The position numbers and the translations under genes were made by a program. Of a stretch of 64,000 bases of DNA, positions 1-9,594 are shown in pieces; within the stretch, counting starts at the first letter, position 1; each line of letters starts with the position of its first letter. Source of the DNA: Mortierella sp. BCC40632. Lineage: Eukaryota; Mortierellomycota; Mortierellomycetes; Mortierellales; Mortierellaceae. The notes below the pieces were generated by a model. It ran no database searches and was not told the origin of the DNA. It worked only from the letters and a program-made list of their open reading frames with translations. The stretch covers positions 2,078,001 to 2,142,000 of the forward strand of contig WAEK01000003.1 of assembly GCA_011634665.1 (NCBI GenBank), read 5' to 3'.

Positions 1-1879
1 CGGCAGCACGCTTGAGCCATGTGATTGCCTCTCGAGGGTTGCATTGCTGACCTAACAGACCCTTCAGGATCACCATACCAAGCTTGTACATCGCAGCTGT
101 ATCGCCCAGCGATGCAGCCTTGCGATAGAATTGCACGGCGCGACTATGGTCTCTTTTGGTGCCCGCACCGAGCTCATAACAAACCGCCGTACGATATGTG
201 GCAGAAGGGTGGTTCTGTTTCGAGGCCTGGACATAGAGATTGAAGGCTTTGTCGTGATCAATCTGCAGTCCGAGAGAGCCATTGCCGTAGCAATTCGCAA
301 GGAAGAACTGTGCATCCGCAAAGGCAGGCTTGCCAATCCCGATTCCCGTCGTTGCCAGTCGCTTAATGATCTTGAGTCCCTCCATAAAGAGAGCCTCCTT
401 GTTCTTCTTCTGACGCTTAGGATCTGGGTCATCGTTGCCAAAGGTCACTGCTGCTTCGATCAGGGCCTTTGCATAGTCAAGCTGAGCTCCTGGATCACCG
501 CTCATCTTGGCATGTTGTCGCATCTCATCCAAGAGCTCGATTGTCAATGGTCGCTTTGGGCGTGCACCACGACTAGCCCCGCTCAGGCTGTTGCTAGAAT
601 CTCCACGGTGCGGTGGGCGGGCTCCGTAACCACCGGGACCCATGGGAGGGCGGGGTCCGCCACGGCCAGGAGGACCTCGTACCGAAGGAGAATGTTGCAG
701 ATTGGCTCCACCAGGGCCTCCTGGACCACCAGGGCCACCAGGGCCACCAGGGCCTCCAGGGCCTCCAGGGCCTCCAGGGCCTCCGTAGTATCCTTGTGGG
801 GGTCCATATCCTCCTGGACCGTGGGGGCGATATCCTCCACCATACTCATATCCGCCTCCTGGTCCACCATAGCCGCCGCCATACTGCTGCTGCTGCTGAT
901 ATTGCTGGTCCTGATAGTAATCTTGACCGTACTCAGATCCGTAAGGCTGTCCATAGGCGTCATACTGTGCATCCTGGTAGCCTGCCTGTGAGTAACCTCC
1001 AGGACCACCGTATCCTGGATACTGTTGCTGTGGACGATATCTGGGGTCGGGATGTTGACCATAATTCTGTTGCGACGGCGGGCCACGGTACGAAGGATGC
1101 TGGCCGTACTCTGAGCCACCATGACCGTACTCCTGGCCGTAGCCACCTTGCTGAGAGCCATTGTATCCTTGATAATCTGGCCCTGCTCCAGCAGCGCCGC
1201 CAACGCCATGGCTTGATGCTGATTCGGAATATGTGATGCCATTAGGATTGGCGGCGGCATATGCACGAACAGCAGAATGGGTCGAGTCAACACTAGCAGT
1301 TCGCTGAGGCGCCTGGCCCCCCTCGGACACCGTTACACCAGGTTCAAAGGCAGTAGCCACTGCTCCTTCATTCTCTTCCTGGCCCGCCGCCTCGTGTTCC
1401 GACTCTGGGTGTCTAGAGTCGTCTGCGTATCCTGAGCGCTCGAGAGGCTTCCTGGCCTGCGAGTCGTTTGATAAGTGAAGAGGCAATGAGTTCAGATCAT
1501 CTCTTGAGCCTCCGTTGGGATGGCCACTGGCACCATTACTGCCATTGGGATCATCAAGCGAGAGCGCACCCAGATCCAGATCCAGCGAGGATGGTGCATC
1601 AGCAGCACCATAGTCATCCTGGCTGTACGAGTGACTACTGTACGAGTGGTCGGGGACACTGGTTGGGGGACCGCCGGGATGGTTCCAGCTCGAGGATGGA
1701 TATGAAGCAGCTGTTGGGGACTTTAGCGGATGGGGACTCTCGGTCCTTTGCTCGGGTGCGTATGGATCGTAATCACTCCGTTGTTGATCCCCGCGTGGCG
1801 ACAGTGGCGCCAAAGAGGCGCCCGGGTGTGGCACATGACTGTCGTTGGTCAGGGAGCTTCCTCTGACGGGGTTGGCCAT
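1..1879 (-). CDS. Skt5/Chs4-like chitin synthase regulatory protein (Sel1 repeats), C-terminus off window
   Basis: This is the N-terminal 626 codons of a gene that runs off the left edge. The frame is open without an intron from the ATG at 1879-1877. Residues 1 to about 430 are disordered and rich in Gly, Tyr, Gln, Pro and Ser, with nine GGP triplets at about 365-391. From about residue 450 the sequence becomes helical and shows Sel1-type repeats, for example ALIEAAVTFG, AQFFLANCYGNG, AFNLYVQASKQNHPSATYR and AVQFYRKAASLGDTAAMYKLG. Disordered N-terminus followed by Sel1 repeats is the architecture of fungal Skt5/Chs4, which activates a class IV chitin synthase at bud necks or septa (family knowledge). 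The start was chosen because the frame closes upstream and the context TTTCCATGGCC is good. A C-terminal CaaX box, common in the family, cannot be checked here. Confidence 0.85.
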   Translation of the reverse strand, partial: MANPVRGSSLTNDSHVPHPGASLAPLSPRGDQQRSDYDPYAPEQRTESPHPLKSPTAASYPSSSWNHPGGPPTSVPDHSYSSHSYSQDDYGAADAPSSLDLDLGALSLDDPNGSNGASGHPNGGSRDDLNSLPLHLSNDSQARKPLERSGYADDSRHPESEHEAAGQEENEGAVATAFEPGVTVSEGGQAPQRTASVDSTHSAVRAYAAANPNGITYSESASSHGVGGAAGAGPDYQGYNGSQQGGYGQEYGHGGSEYGQHPSYRGPPSQQNYGQHPDPRYRPQQQYPGYGGPGGYSQAGYQDAQYDAYGQPYGSEYGQDYYQDQQYQQQQQYGGGYGGPGGGYEYGGGYRPHGPGGYGPPQGYYGGPGGPGGPGGPGGPGGPGGPGGPGGANLQHSPSVRGPPGRGGPRPPMGPGGYGARPPHRGDSSNSLSGASRGARPKRPLTIELLDEMRQHAKMSGDPGAQLDYAKALIEAAVTFGNDDPDPKRQKKNKEALFMEGLKIIKRLATTGIGIGKPAFADAQFFLANCYGNGSLGLQIDHDKAFNLYVQASKQNHPSATYRTAVCYELGAGTKRDHSRAVQFYRKAASLGDTAAMYKLGMVILKGLLGQQCNPREAITWLKRAA

Positions 1880-3967
1880 GGAAAGCAAACAACCTACTAC
1901 GGAGGCAAAGAAAGTAGAGCAAGAATGAAAGCAGAAGGCGCGTTAGGAAGTGGTCGGACCTCGATGGTTGCACAGAGGCGCGTACTGTTAGTCCTGTGAG
2001 ACATTCTCCTGCCGATGGCCGTAGTCCAACCCCCGTCGACCGACGGAGATGACACCTGCTTCTGCGCCACCTCGAAGCCCTGCGGACTCTCTGTCCTCGT
2101 ACATGATGGGGTGAGTCCAAGACTAGGGGCGAACAGGGTAGCACGGGATTCCAATATGCGCTGAGTGGAGGTCGTTCACTCACAGAGCAGTCTGAATACA
2201 GAACGTTGGTGCGGGCGATTGGAAGATGGGAGGGTGCGGACCGGGCACAAAGCGAGCGCTGGGTACGAGCAAGCCAAAAGCCCTTTAGTCTGCTTTGCCT
2301 TACGACATTGCCATGGTTTGTGGTGAAGCATCGCTGGTTCCTGAAACGTCCCTCTGTGAGGAGAAACATAGCCAGTCGGTCATGGCAAGCAAGGGACACG
2401 GCAAGTTTGTTTACCTTGAGGTAGACTGAGCTGAGAAGACGATGAGTGTATGTGCGTGCGCTGGACTGGATCAAAAGATATCCAGTGGAATGAAAGGCAA
2501 GAATGGGTTGAGTGACAGGTCTGTCAAGCGGCGGGAGGTGGATGGGGCAACCGCAAGATGGCACTGGTGGTGGGTGCTGTGGCGGGATCAAGTGGGGGCC
2601 AAGGCTAGTGAGATGCCTTGTGTGGATGATGGCAAAAAAGAAACGAAGGCGGGAGAGACTGATGACGACAAAGATAGAATGGAGATGATGAAAAGATGGA
2701 GATGATGAAGAAGATGAAGAAGATGATAAAGATGAGAGATGACCAGAGAGAAAATAGAGCAGAAACAGAGGAGAGTGAGTGAGTGAGTGAAAGAGCGAGA
2801 CTGCCATTTTAGGATTCACCCTCCCGCCCAAGGCTCTATCACCAGAGCGAAGGATAAATTTGAAGTCGCCGAAGGCACGACGATGCATTGAGAGCCTCTC
2901 TTCTCCGTCCGTCTGGCTGTCGGCAAGCATGGAGCGCCAGTATTGAGCTGTGAGCTGTACAGCGGGCAAGAGCGCTGAGCATGGGGCTGAGAACACGGCG
3001 CCCAAAATAGGCTGGGTGTTGCGCGCCGCGCACCAAACAATGCCCAATTCTCCAAATGCCCATTCTACCGTCCTAACGCCCCGTCATCCCCCTGATTGTC
3101 CGCCATGTTAGTCTTTTAACTCTGCCAGGATCAAACTATTGCATGCACTCTCCAGGGTCGACGTGGAAGATGAGTCTTCTGCGCCATCCATGCGATCTAG
3201 TCTACTTGGGACAGTAGCAAGCAAGTTTGCAGCTGAGCCCCTTGTTCTGTCCTTTCATCCTAGTTCTGCCAACTCATGTCTCCATCGGTACGCGTTATTG
3301 TTTTTAACTTGATTTCCTGTAAACCCACCTGCTACATTAAAAAAAAAAACTCGAGACCTGGTTTTGGACTTGTATCTTCTCTGCCCCCGATCATTTATGA
3401 TCCGCACAAAAGTTTCTTGAGGTCGCATTCGAGGTCACTCCAGGACACTGCTGGATGGCCACAGCTTCATGGGAGGAGGGGGCTAGCAGCCTAAAAGAAA
3501 ACTCAATCGGACATCCGCAAAGTGACATTAACACCATCGGGCCTAATTCCCACGAGACCCAATGAGGCTCCGACCTTAGTCTTCTCAAATTTTTCTACGA
3601 GATGAGAAAGGATTAGACTGGCTCAGCGCTCTCCTGGCTTGCTATTCATCCACTGAGACCTAATCGGATTTCCGACGCGGATCGAGCCAATGTCCAATAA
3701 CCTTCATGATGGATAAGCGAGACATGAAATTATTGTATGCATGGGGATGTACCTCATCATAGAATACCCAAAACGTGATTTTGCTTCGCCCACACAGCCC
3801 AAGCCTGTCCTCCCCTTCCTCATAAAAAGCCAGTCTGGCGATCATACTTTCATGAAGACTGTGTCGAGTTACTTGATTCATAAGAAGCCCCCGCAGGTTC
3901 CTTTCACAGATTCATGCTGAGAACAAGGTCCACTAAAGCCCAGACTCGTCTGGCGATGCAAGGGGGT

Positions 3968-4016
<49 letters not shown>

Positions 4017-4252
4017 CCGTCCTAATCAAAGGCATCCCTTTCGTATTTTTTGCCCCTGCATCGAAATGCCATACATCCCAGCTCTTAGAGACCCAGCACC
4101 TTTTTTTTCTTCTTTTTCTTTTCTTTTCTTTTACCCCCTCTCTTGCTTCAGCAAATTAGACTCATCCACTGCCCTTTCCTTTCCTTTCTGCTTCCACCTA
4201 TCTTCTGATCCTGAACTCTCCCTTCTCACAGATAACGACAACTTTACGAAAA
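1880..4252. other. Intergenic region, Skt5-like gene to tandem paralogue 1
   Basis: This is the upstream region of two genes that point away from each other. It contains purine-rich simple sequence around 2690-2810 (GATGAAGA and GAGT units), an A10 run near 3340 and an uninterrupted T43 run at 3971-4013. Several long open frames on the minus strand are low-complexity serine/leucine translations with no domain, so I treat the stretch as promoter and 5' UTR sequence. Confidence 0.6.
3971..4013. repeat. T43 homopolymer upstream of paralogue 1
   Basis: An uninterrupted run of 43 T lies about 240 bp upstream of the start codon of the first tandem paralogue. Poly(dA:dT) tracts of this length exclude nucleosomes in fungal promoters (established), so a promoter role is possible. 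Length variation or assembly error is equally likely at such a run. Confidence 0.9.
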
Positions 4253-5520
4253 ATGGTCTTGTTAAATGGCTTTTTACGCAAGCGACTCGATGGCGTATTA
4301 ATCAGGAAGATAGAACTGTATCAATTCGGCATTGGCCTCCCCTCCGGTTCTGACGTTGTTGCTGAGGACAGCTTAAGTCATTTTCCGCTCTGGGACTGCG
4401 ATATCGGAGTCCCTCTAGCTCTAAGACTCCCAATCCGTGCCGTCAACCAGACTCGTATCGATGTAAAGGCATTTTTTTTAAATTACATCTGCAGGTCTGT
4501 AGATCAAAAACGAATAGATTATTCAAGATACTAAATCTAATCGTCACTTCTGGTACTTGTGCGAGGGGGGGTTAGGCCAAGCTATCGGTAAGAAACCCTG
4601 TTTCTTCTGGATCAAAAGTGACATTTATTATTCCTTCCAGTTCTTTGCTTACTCAATTCGAAGATCATCTTGTGCTCTACGTCTTCTCTCTTGTTATTTA
4701 GTTTCAAGGAAAAGAGTTTGGAATGATTAAAACGGAGTATATTCCGGCAACACTCAAAGGCAGAACCGTTAAAATCTTTATCAGCAAAAGCTCCATCCAG
4801 GTCCCCAATTCCTATGTGGACAACGCAGTCATGTTCACTCAGACCGGTATTAAGGAAAAGGAATTCACGATACGATTTACAGGAACAACGGATGTGGTGA
4901 TCGATTTTGGGTTCTTTGGAGTTCATACGATCGAAGGTATCCCCTTCTCTAGCGATGTCTTGATCCAAGGTCTGAACTCCCTCTCAGATCTCTGCTGTAC
5001 GTCTTTGGAGCATTCAATCGCTGCGGAAACGGATTTGACCCCAGTCCCCGACTCTCTGGATAAATTAGCTGTCCAAGCTGACCCTGTTGTTGAGAAGGAA
5101 ATCCTAAAATATGAACAAAAGCTCATTAAGGAAGCCGGACCCAACCACTTTGTCCTCAAAGGACTTTGTCAAGCAACCAATACCGGTCAGTTCACTATTG
5201 ATGTTGGAGAGGTGGAAATGGAAATGTGGACGGAACCAAAAGTAGATAATCCACATCCTGGACCTCACAAGATCGGACACTTTCACATCAATAATGGCAT
5301 TAAGTGGAAGCTAGGGTTGACCACCAATGTTCCATGTTTCATTGTCCTTGATCGGAGCCTCGATACTACTGTTGGCTTTCTAAAGGAACTTGAAAAGTCT
5401 GAGCAACGAGTAGGACTCCGTGGGTACGAAAGGCCATATCTGAACCGAGTTCAGTCCAAAATATATGTGGACCTCAACTTCAGTATCTCTCTACCTCGCT
5501 TTTCTTGCTCTTTTCCATAG
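4253..5520 (+). CDS. Tandem paralogue 1: two-module DUF3712/LEA-2-like protein
   Basis: Spliced model: 4253-4462, 4576-4587 and 4702-5520, giving 1041 nt and 346 residues. Introns are 4463-4575 (gtaaag...ttag) and 4588-4701 (gtaaga...ttag), both phase 0. The middle exon is only 12 nt (GCCAAGCTATCG, residues AKLS). The protein has no signal peptide or membrane segment. An N-terminal basic amphipathic stretch (LLNGFLRKRLDGVLIRKIEL) precedes a beta-rich module ending in TTDVVIDFGFFGVHTIEGI, then a linker, then a second beta-rich module from about residue 200. The pattern resembles fungal DUF3712/LEA-2 proteins, in which a G(T/K)ADV segment is followed by I-x-GI/V-x-F. This copy is the most diverged: it is 20 residues shorter than copies 2 and 3 and its linker differs. 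Function is unknown. Confidence 0.7.
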
Positions 5521-5955
5521 GCTCCAGTACCACCATATCACCTTGTCAATATTAGAATTCTTTTATAAACGTTCGTCGTCCATGCAGTTTCTATTTGAAA
5601 AATTTCTTGCCATCGTAAAAAGATGACCTCTTTTTTGTGTAAACAGTCTGAGCCCTGCCTTGAGGAACAAGGGCGACTAAAAAACTTTCTCTTCTGGTGG
5701 TGGCTCCGGGGAGGGAGGGCAATTTTAAAAAAAAAGGTTGGCTCTGTCCCCTTTCAATGGGGTTTGCCGCTTCTCCTTCAAATGTGCTGCGAGTAGGAAA
5801 AGAGGAAGGGAGAAGGGGGAGGGAGGCAAAAAGGCTACATGATGATTTCATTCAAGAGGCCTTCAAATCTGGTTACTTTACACCCTCTTGCTTCATCTTT
5901 CCTTCCTTCTTTATTTTTCTCCCCTACTGACTTCATACACCAAATCACTGCAACC
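5521..5955. other. Spacer between tandem paralogues 1 and 2
   Basis: This 435-bp spacer serves as 3' region for copy 1 and promoter for copy 2. It contains a 13-bp block CCCCTTTCAATGG at 5748-5760 that recurs exactly upstream of copy 3, an A10 run, a GGGAGAAGGGGGA purine stretch and a pyrimidine-rich leader. No coding potential is evident. Confidence 0.6.
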
Positions 5956-7244
5956 ATGTCTGCTCTAGTCAACACTTTACGCAAGAAATTGGAAAGCGCA
6001 CTTGTTAAAAAGCTTGACTTGACCCATCTCGGTATTGACCTGATCACAGAAACCAAAGATGCCGACGGTCATAGCATATTTTCGCTCTGGTGTAATAAAG
6101 CCATTGTCACTCTTTCTTGTAGGATTCCTGGTGTTTCCCTGACACAGCTTTCGTTCAGTGTGAGTACTAGTCGGTCCATTTCGTCAAGTGGGAAAGCCTG
6201 TATTCAACATGTTCACTCACCCAACATCTCTTTATTTAACCTTTTGTATGTGATAGGCTAAGGCATTGGTAAATCATTCTAAGTGCTACAACTTTAGTCA
6301 GACAGAGTTGTGGTTTTGGAGTACTCATCCAATTGAATTTTATTCACTCTTGTCAATAGCTCAATGGAAAGGAGTTTGGTGTCATCACTTCACCTTACTC
6401 TCCGTCAAAACTCAAAGGAGCTGTCTTGGACGCTACTGTAGAGAATGGCAGCCTCAGAGTTGCAGAGCCACACATTGAGTCATTTATGTCCTTTGCTGGA
6501 GCCCTAGTAGCAAATAAGGAGCTTACCATCAAATTCATCGGAAAGGCCGATGTAAAGGTGGGTTTCGGACCACTAGGCAATCATGCCATCAAAGGAATCT
6601 CATTCTCGAGCGACATCAATATCCTCTGTCTGGATTCTTTCCCTGACCATCGATGCACTTTTCTAGAAGTGGCTCGACCTGCTGAGATTACCTCTTCATC
6701 CTTACCTACCCCAGTATCATCCACATTGACTTTGAACACTTGTTCATCCATCCCTGTTAACCCTCTGGCTGATAAGTTTGACCAAGAAGCCCTGACATAT
6801 GAACAAAAGTTCCTCCAGGGTGCAAAACCGCACCATGCTTTATTCAAGGGGCTATGTCAAGCCAGAAATAACAGTCAATGTACAGCTGTCCTAGGAGGCT
6901 TGGAGCTCGAAGTGCATATCGATCCCAAGGGTCCCCTTGGTCATCTTGGATCTCAACAAATCGGATACTGCTCTATCCAAAAGACAGATATCTGGGAACA
7001 TGGGCTGATCACCAATGTCCCCTTCTTCATGAGCCTGGACTTGAGCCTGGACGCCACGATCCAGTTTCTGAATGAACTTGCCACTGCTGATCTGATAGTC
7101 GAGGTCTATGGAAATGAAGGCACTCTCCAGAGCGGTCTGGTATCCAGGATTATCTCAGGCCTCCATTCCAAGATTGTTATTCCTCGTCATGTCTACCCTA
7201 TCCCTCGAGAGTTCATTTCTTTTATTCCTGGCATTGAACCATAA
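5956..7244 (+). CDS. Tandem paralogue 2: two-module DUF3712/LEA-2-like protein
   Basis: Spliced model: 5956-6159 (204 nt), 6257-6268 (12 nt, GCTAAGGCATTG, residues AKAL) and 6360-7244 (885 nt), giving 1101 nt and 366 residues. Introns are 6160-6256 (gtgagt...atag) and 6269-6359 (gtaaat...atag), both phase 0. The N-terminus MSALVNTLRKKLESALVKK is predicted amphipathic. Module 1 (about 45-155) contains LNGKEFG, GKADVKVGFGPLGNHAIKGI and F at the usual DUF3712 positions. A Ser/Pro/Thr linker (about 176-210) follows, then module 2 (about 215-366) with HHALFKGLCQA and LDATIQFLNELA. No transmembrane helix is seen, unlike many DUF3712 proteins. Exon lengths match copy 3 exactly, which supports the model. 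A cytosolic protein with LEA-like beta-sandwich modules is my inference; its ligand is unknown. Confidence 0.75.
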
Positions 7245-8039
7245 GATCATAAAGTTAACTCCTTGGACACTTGTTTTCAGAGCTGTCGCTTCTTCGTCAA
7301 TCCTATTTAAGCAGGGAACTGTAGTGTTTAGACATACACTTGGTCGTTCACGGTCAGTTTGTGATCACAGCAATCCCTTCTCTGTGGTCTTTTTTTTTTT
7401 TTGCAGTGAATGAGTAAAGCGACTCTCCTCCCTTTGACGATATTAAGAGTGTGAGCTGTCGTTGTTTCTTCACACTGTTTAACACTTCTTTCTTGCTATC
7501 CGATTGAACAACAGTCGGTCTCTACTAGTCTATTGATTGCATGATGTCATTTCTCAGTCGCACTATCGGCCTCTTCTCCATCTCACACTCGCTTCTCCTT
7601 AAAAAAAAAGTAGTCCAGGCTTTGAATCTGAAGAGAGAAGGCGAATAAAGCAAATATACCGCTATCGGGTCCAAGAACTCTACTACAATAATGGACGATT
7701 TCCTCAAGCATTTTCTTGTAGAAGCGGGAAGGGTATTCTGAAAGACATGGATGATAGGAGTCTTTTTTCTTTTTTTTTTTTTTTTTTTTTAGGTCAAGAG
7801 TACCTGTCGGTGAAGAGAAAGGGAGAGGGGGAGGGGTTCAAAAAGCCAATCTTAGATGATCTCGGCGAGGGATGGCCTACCCCTTTCAATGGTAAAATCC
7901 CTCCCTTTTCTCTAGTGTACCGAGATTTGAAGGAGAAAAAGGGTGAAAAGGAAGGGATTAAATCCTGATTTTCGCCAAACCATCTCTTCTCGATACTCGA
8001 TACTCTCTTTCCTCACCTTCCTTTCTTCCTTCCTTCCCC

Positions 8040-8114
<75 letters not shown>

Positions 8115-8156
8115 ATTCCTTATCCTCTGACTTCACTCATCAAATCAATCGCAAAC
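7245..8156. other. Spacer between tandem paralogues 2 and 3
   Basis: This spacer holds the 3' region of copy 2 and the promoter of copy 3. It includes T12 near 7390, A9 near 7600, a T-rich run at 7762-7790, a second exact copy of CCCCTTTCAATGG at 7880-7892 and a (CTTT)n microsatellite at 8041-8113 just before the leader. The leader CTGACTTCA...CAAATCA just before the start codon is shared with copy 2. No gene is supported. Confidence 0.6.
8041..8113. repeat. (CTTT)n microsatellite
   Basis: About 18 perfect CTTT units fill the stretch beginning 116 bp and ending 43 bp upstream of the start codon of tandem paralogue 3, so they lie in its promoter or 5' UTR. The pyrimidine strand is the coding strand. 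Confidence 0.95.
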
Positions 8157-9459
8157 ATGTCTGCTCTGACCAGCTTTATACGCAAGAAATTGGAGAGTGC
8201 CATGGTCAAAAAACTCAATCTGGATCACCTCGGCATCGATCTAGTCGCAGAAACCAAAGATGCTGACGGCAATAGCGTTTTTCCACTTTGGTGCAACAAG
8301 AATGTAGTCCTTTTTGCTTTCAGGTTCCCTGGCCTCTCCTTGACGCAAGTTCGGATCAATGTGAGTTTCTTGGGGTATTTTGGGTCGATTTGTTTGGTCG
8401 GGGACTGAGAGAATATCCGATCGTCTACTGACTATTCATTCATCTGACAACACACTCTTTTCAATAGTCCAAGGTTTCAGTAAGTCTCTCTCGGTACAGG
8501 CGTCATTTAAAACATCGCCCTATTCAGTATTCAAGTTACTCGTGGAGCTGACATGCATCTGTCTTTACTAATAGCTCAATGGAAAAGAGTTTGGTGATAT
8601 CACCTCGCCTTTCTCTCCATCCAAGCTCAAAGGGCGTGTGTTAGATGCCACAATTGAGAATGGCAGCATCAAGGTCACAGAGTCACAAAGCGACGCCTTT
8701 GCGACTTTTGTGAGAACCCTAATATCTGGAAAGGAGTGTGTCATCAACCTCAGTGGAAAGGCGGATGTCATAGTGGACCTTGGCCCACTCGGCAGTCATG
8801 TTATCAAAGGAGTCTCTTTCTCGAATTACATGGACTTTCGCTGCCTGGAATGTTTCCCTGACCTTCGATGCACTGTTCTAGAAGTGACTCGACCTGCTGA
8901 GATCACCTCTTCATCCTTACCTACCCCAGTATCATCCACATCGACCCTCAGCATTTGTTCACCCCTCCCTGTCAGTCCTCTGGCTGACAAGTTTGACCAA
9001 GAAGCTTTGGCTTATGAACAAAAGTTTTTCCAGGATGCAAAACCACACCATGCTTTGTTCAGGGGATTATGTCAGGCTAGCAGCAAGAGCCAATGCACAC
9101 CCGTCCTAGGCATTTTATTATTCGAGGCCTGGGTCGACCCCAAAGGTCCCCTTGAGCACCTTGGTCCTCAAAAGATCGGACACTGCTCCGTTTTAAAGAT
9201 GACTGCGTTGGAGCAAGGTCTGACTACAAACGCCCCTTTCTACCTAATACTGGATTTGAGTCTGAAAGCCACAACCCAGTTCCTGAGTGAACTCGCCATG
9301 GCTGACCAAGTGATCAAGCTCCGTGGACACGAGAAAACTTTTCAGAGTGAACTTGTATCTAGAGGCATCGCGGGAGTCTACTTTTCGATTATTATCCCCC
9401 GCCTCGACTATCCAATCCCAACGACCCCCACCTCTTTCATTCCCGAGAATGAACCATAA
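8157..9459 (+). CDS. Tandem paralogue 3: two-module DUF3712/LEA-2-like protein
   Basis: Spliced model: 8157-8360 (204 nt), 8468-8479 (12 nt, TCCAAGGTTTCA, residues SKVS) and 8575-9459 (885 nt), giving 366 residues. Introns 8361-8467 (gtgagt...atag) and 8480-8574 (gtaagt...atag) are phase 0. Module 1 contains LNGKEFGDITSPFSPSKLKG, then GKADVIVDLGPLGSHVIKG (133-151); the linker spans about 176-210, and module 2 follows with HHALFRGLCQAS and ATTQFLSELAMADQ. The protein is closely similar to paralogue 2 throughout, and the linker is almost identical at DNA level. The TAA stop overlaps an AATAAA at 9459-9464, a likely polyadenylation signal. No signal peptide or membrane helix is seen. It may be a desiccation, stress or lipid-binding LEA-like protein, but this is not shown. 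Confidence 0.75.
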
Positions 9460-9594
9460 ATAAAAAAGTCGAGTTGACCGTCTCCCTCTCCTTCAATATC
9501 TGTCAAATATTCTCTTTGGGCCACAATGGACAAAAGATCCTCATCCTAATCAGACGGGGAGTAAAGTAACCATAAACTGTCTCTTATACATCGC

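Noticed and set aside
131..991. 286-codon plus-strand open frame
   Set aside because: It is antisense to the Skt5-like coding region; the minus-strand frame has clear Sel1 repeats.
1773..3047. 424-codon minus-strand open frame upstream of and overlapping the Skt5-like gene
   Set aside because: It overlaps the Skt5 start in another frame, is rich in Ser/Leu simple sequence, and shows no domain; it is probably 5' UTR/promoter read-through.
4463..4701. Single intron in paralogue 1 (and likewise in 2 and 3) instead of two introns with a microexon
   Set aside because: A 12-nt block with AG before and GTAA after it recurs at the same place in all three genes with similar peptides, so two introns are more likely; RNA evidence is still needed.
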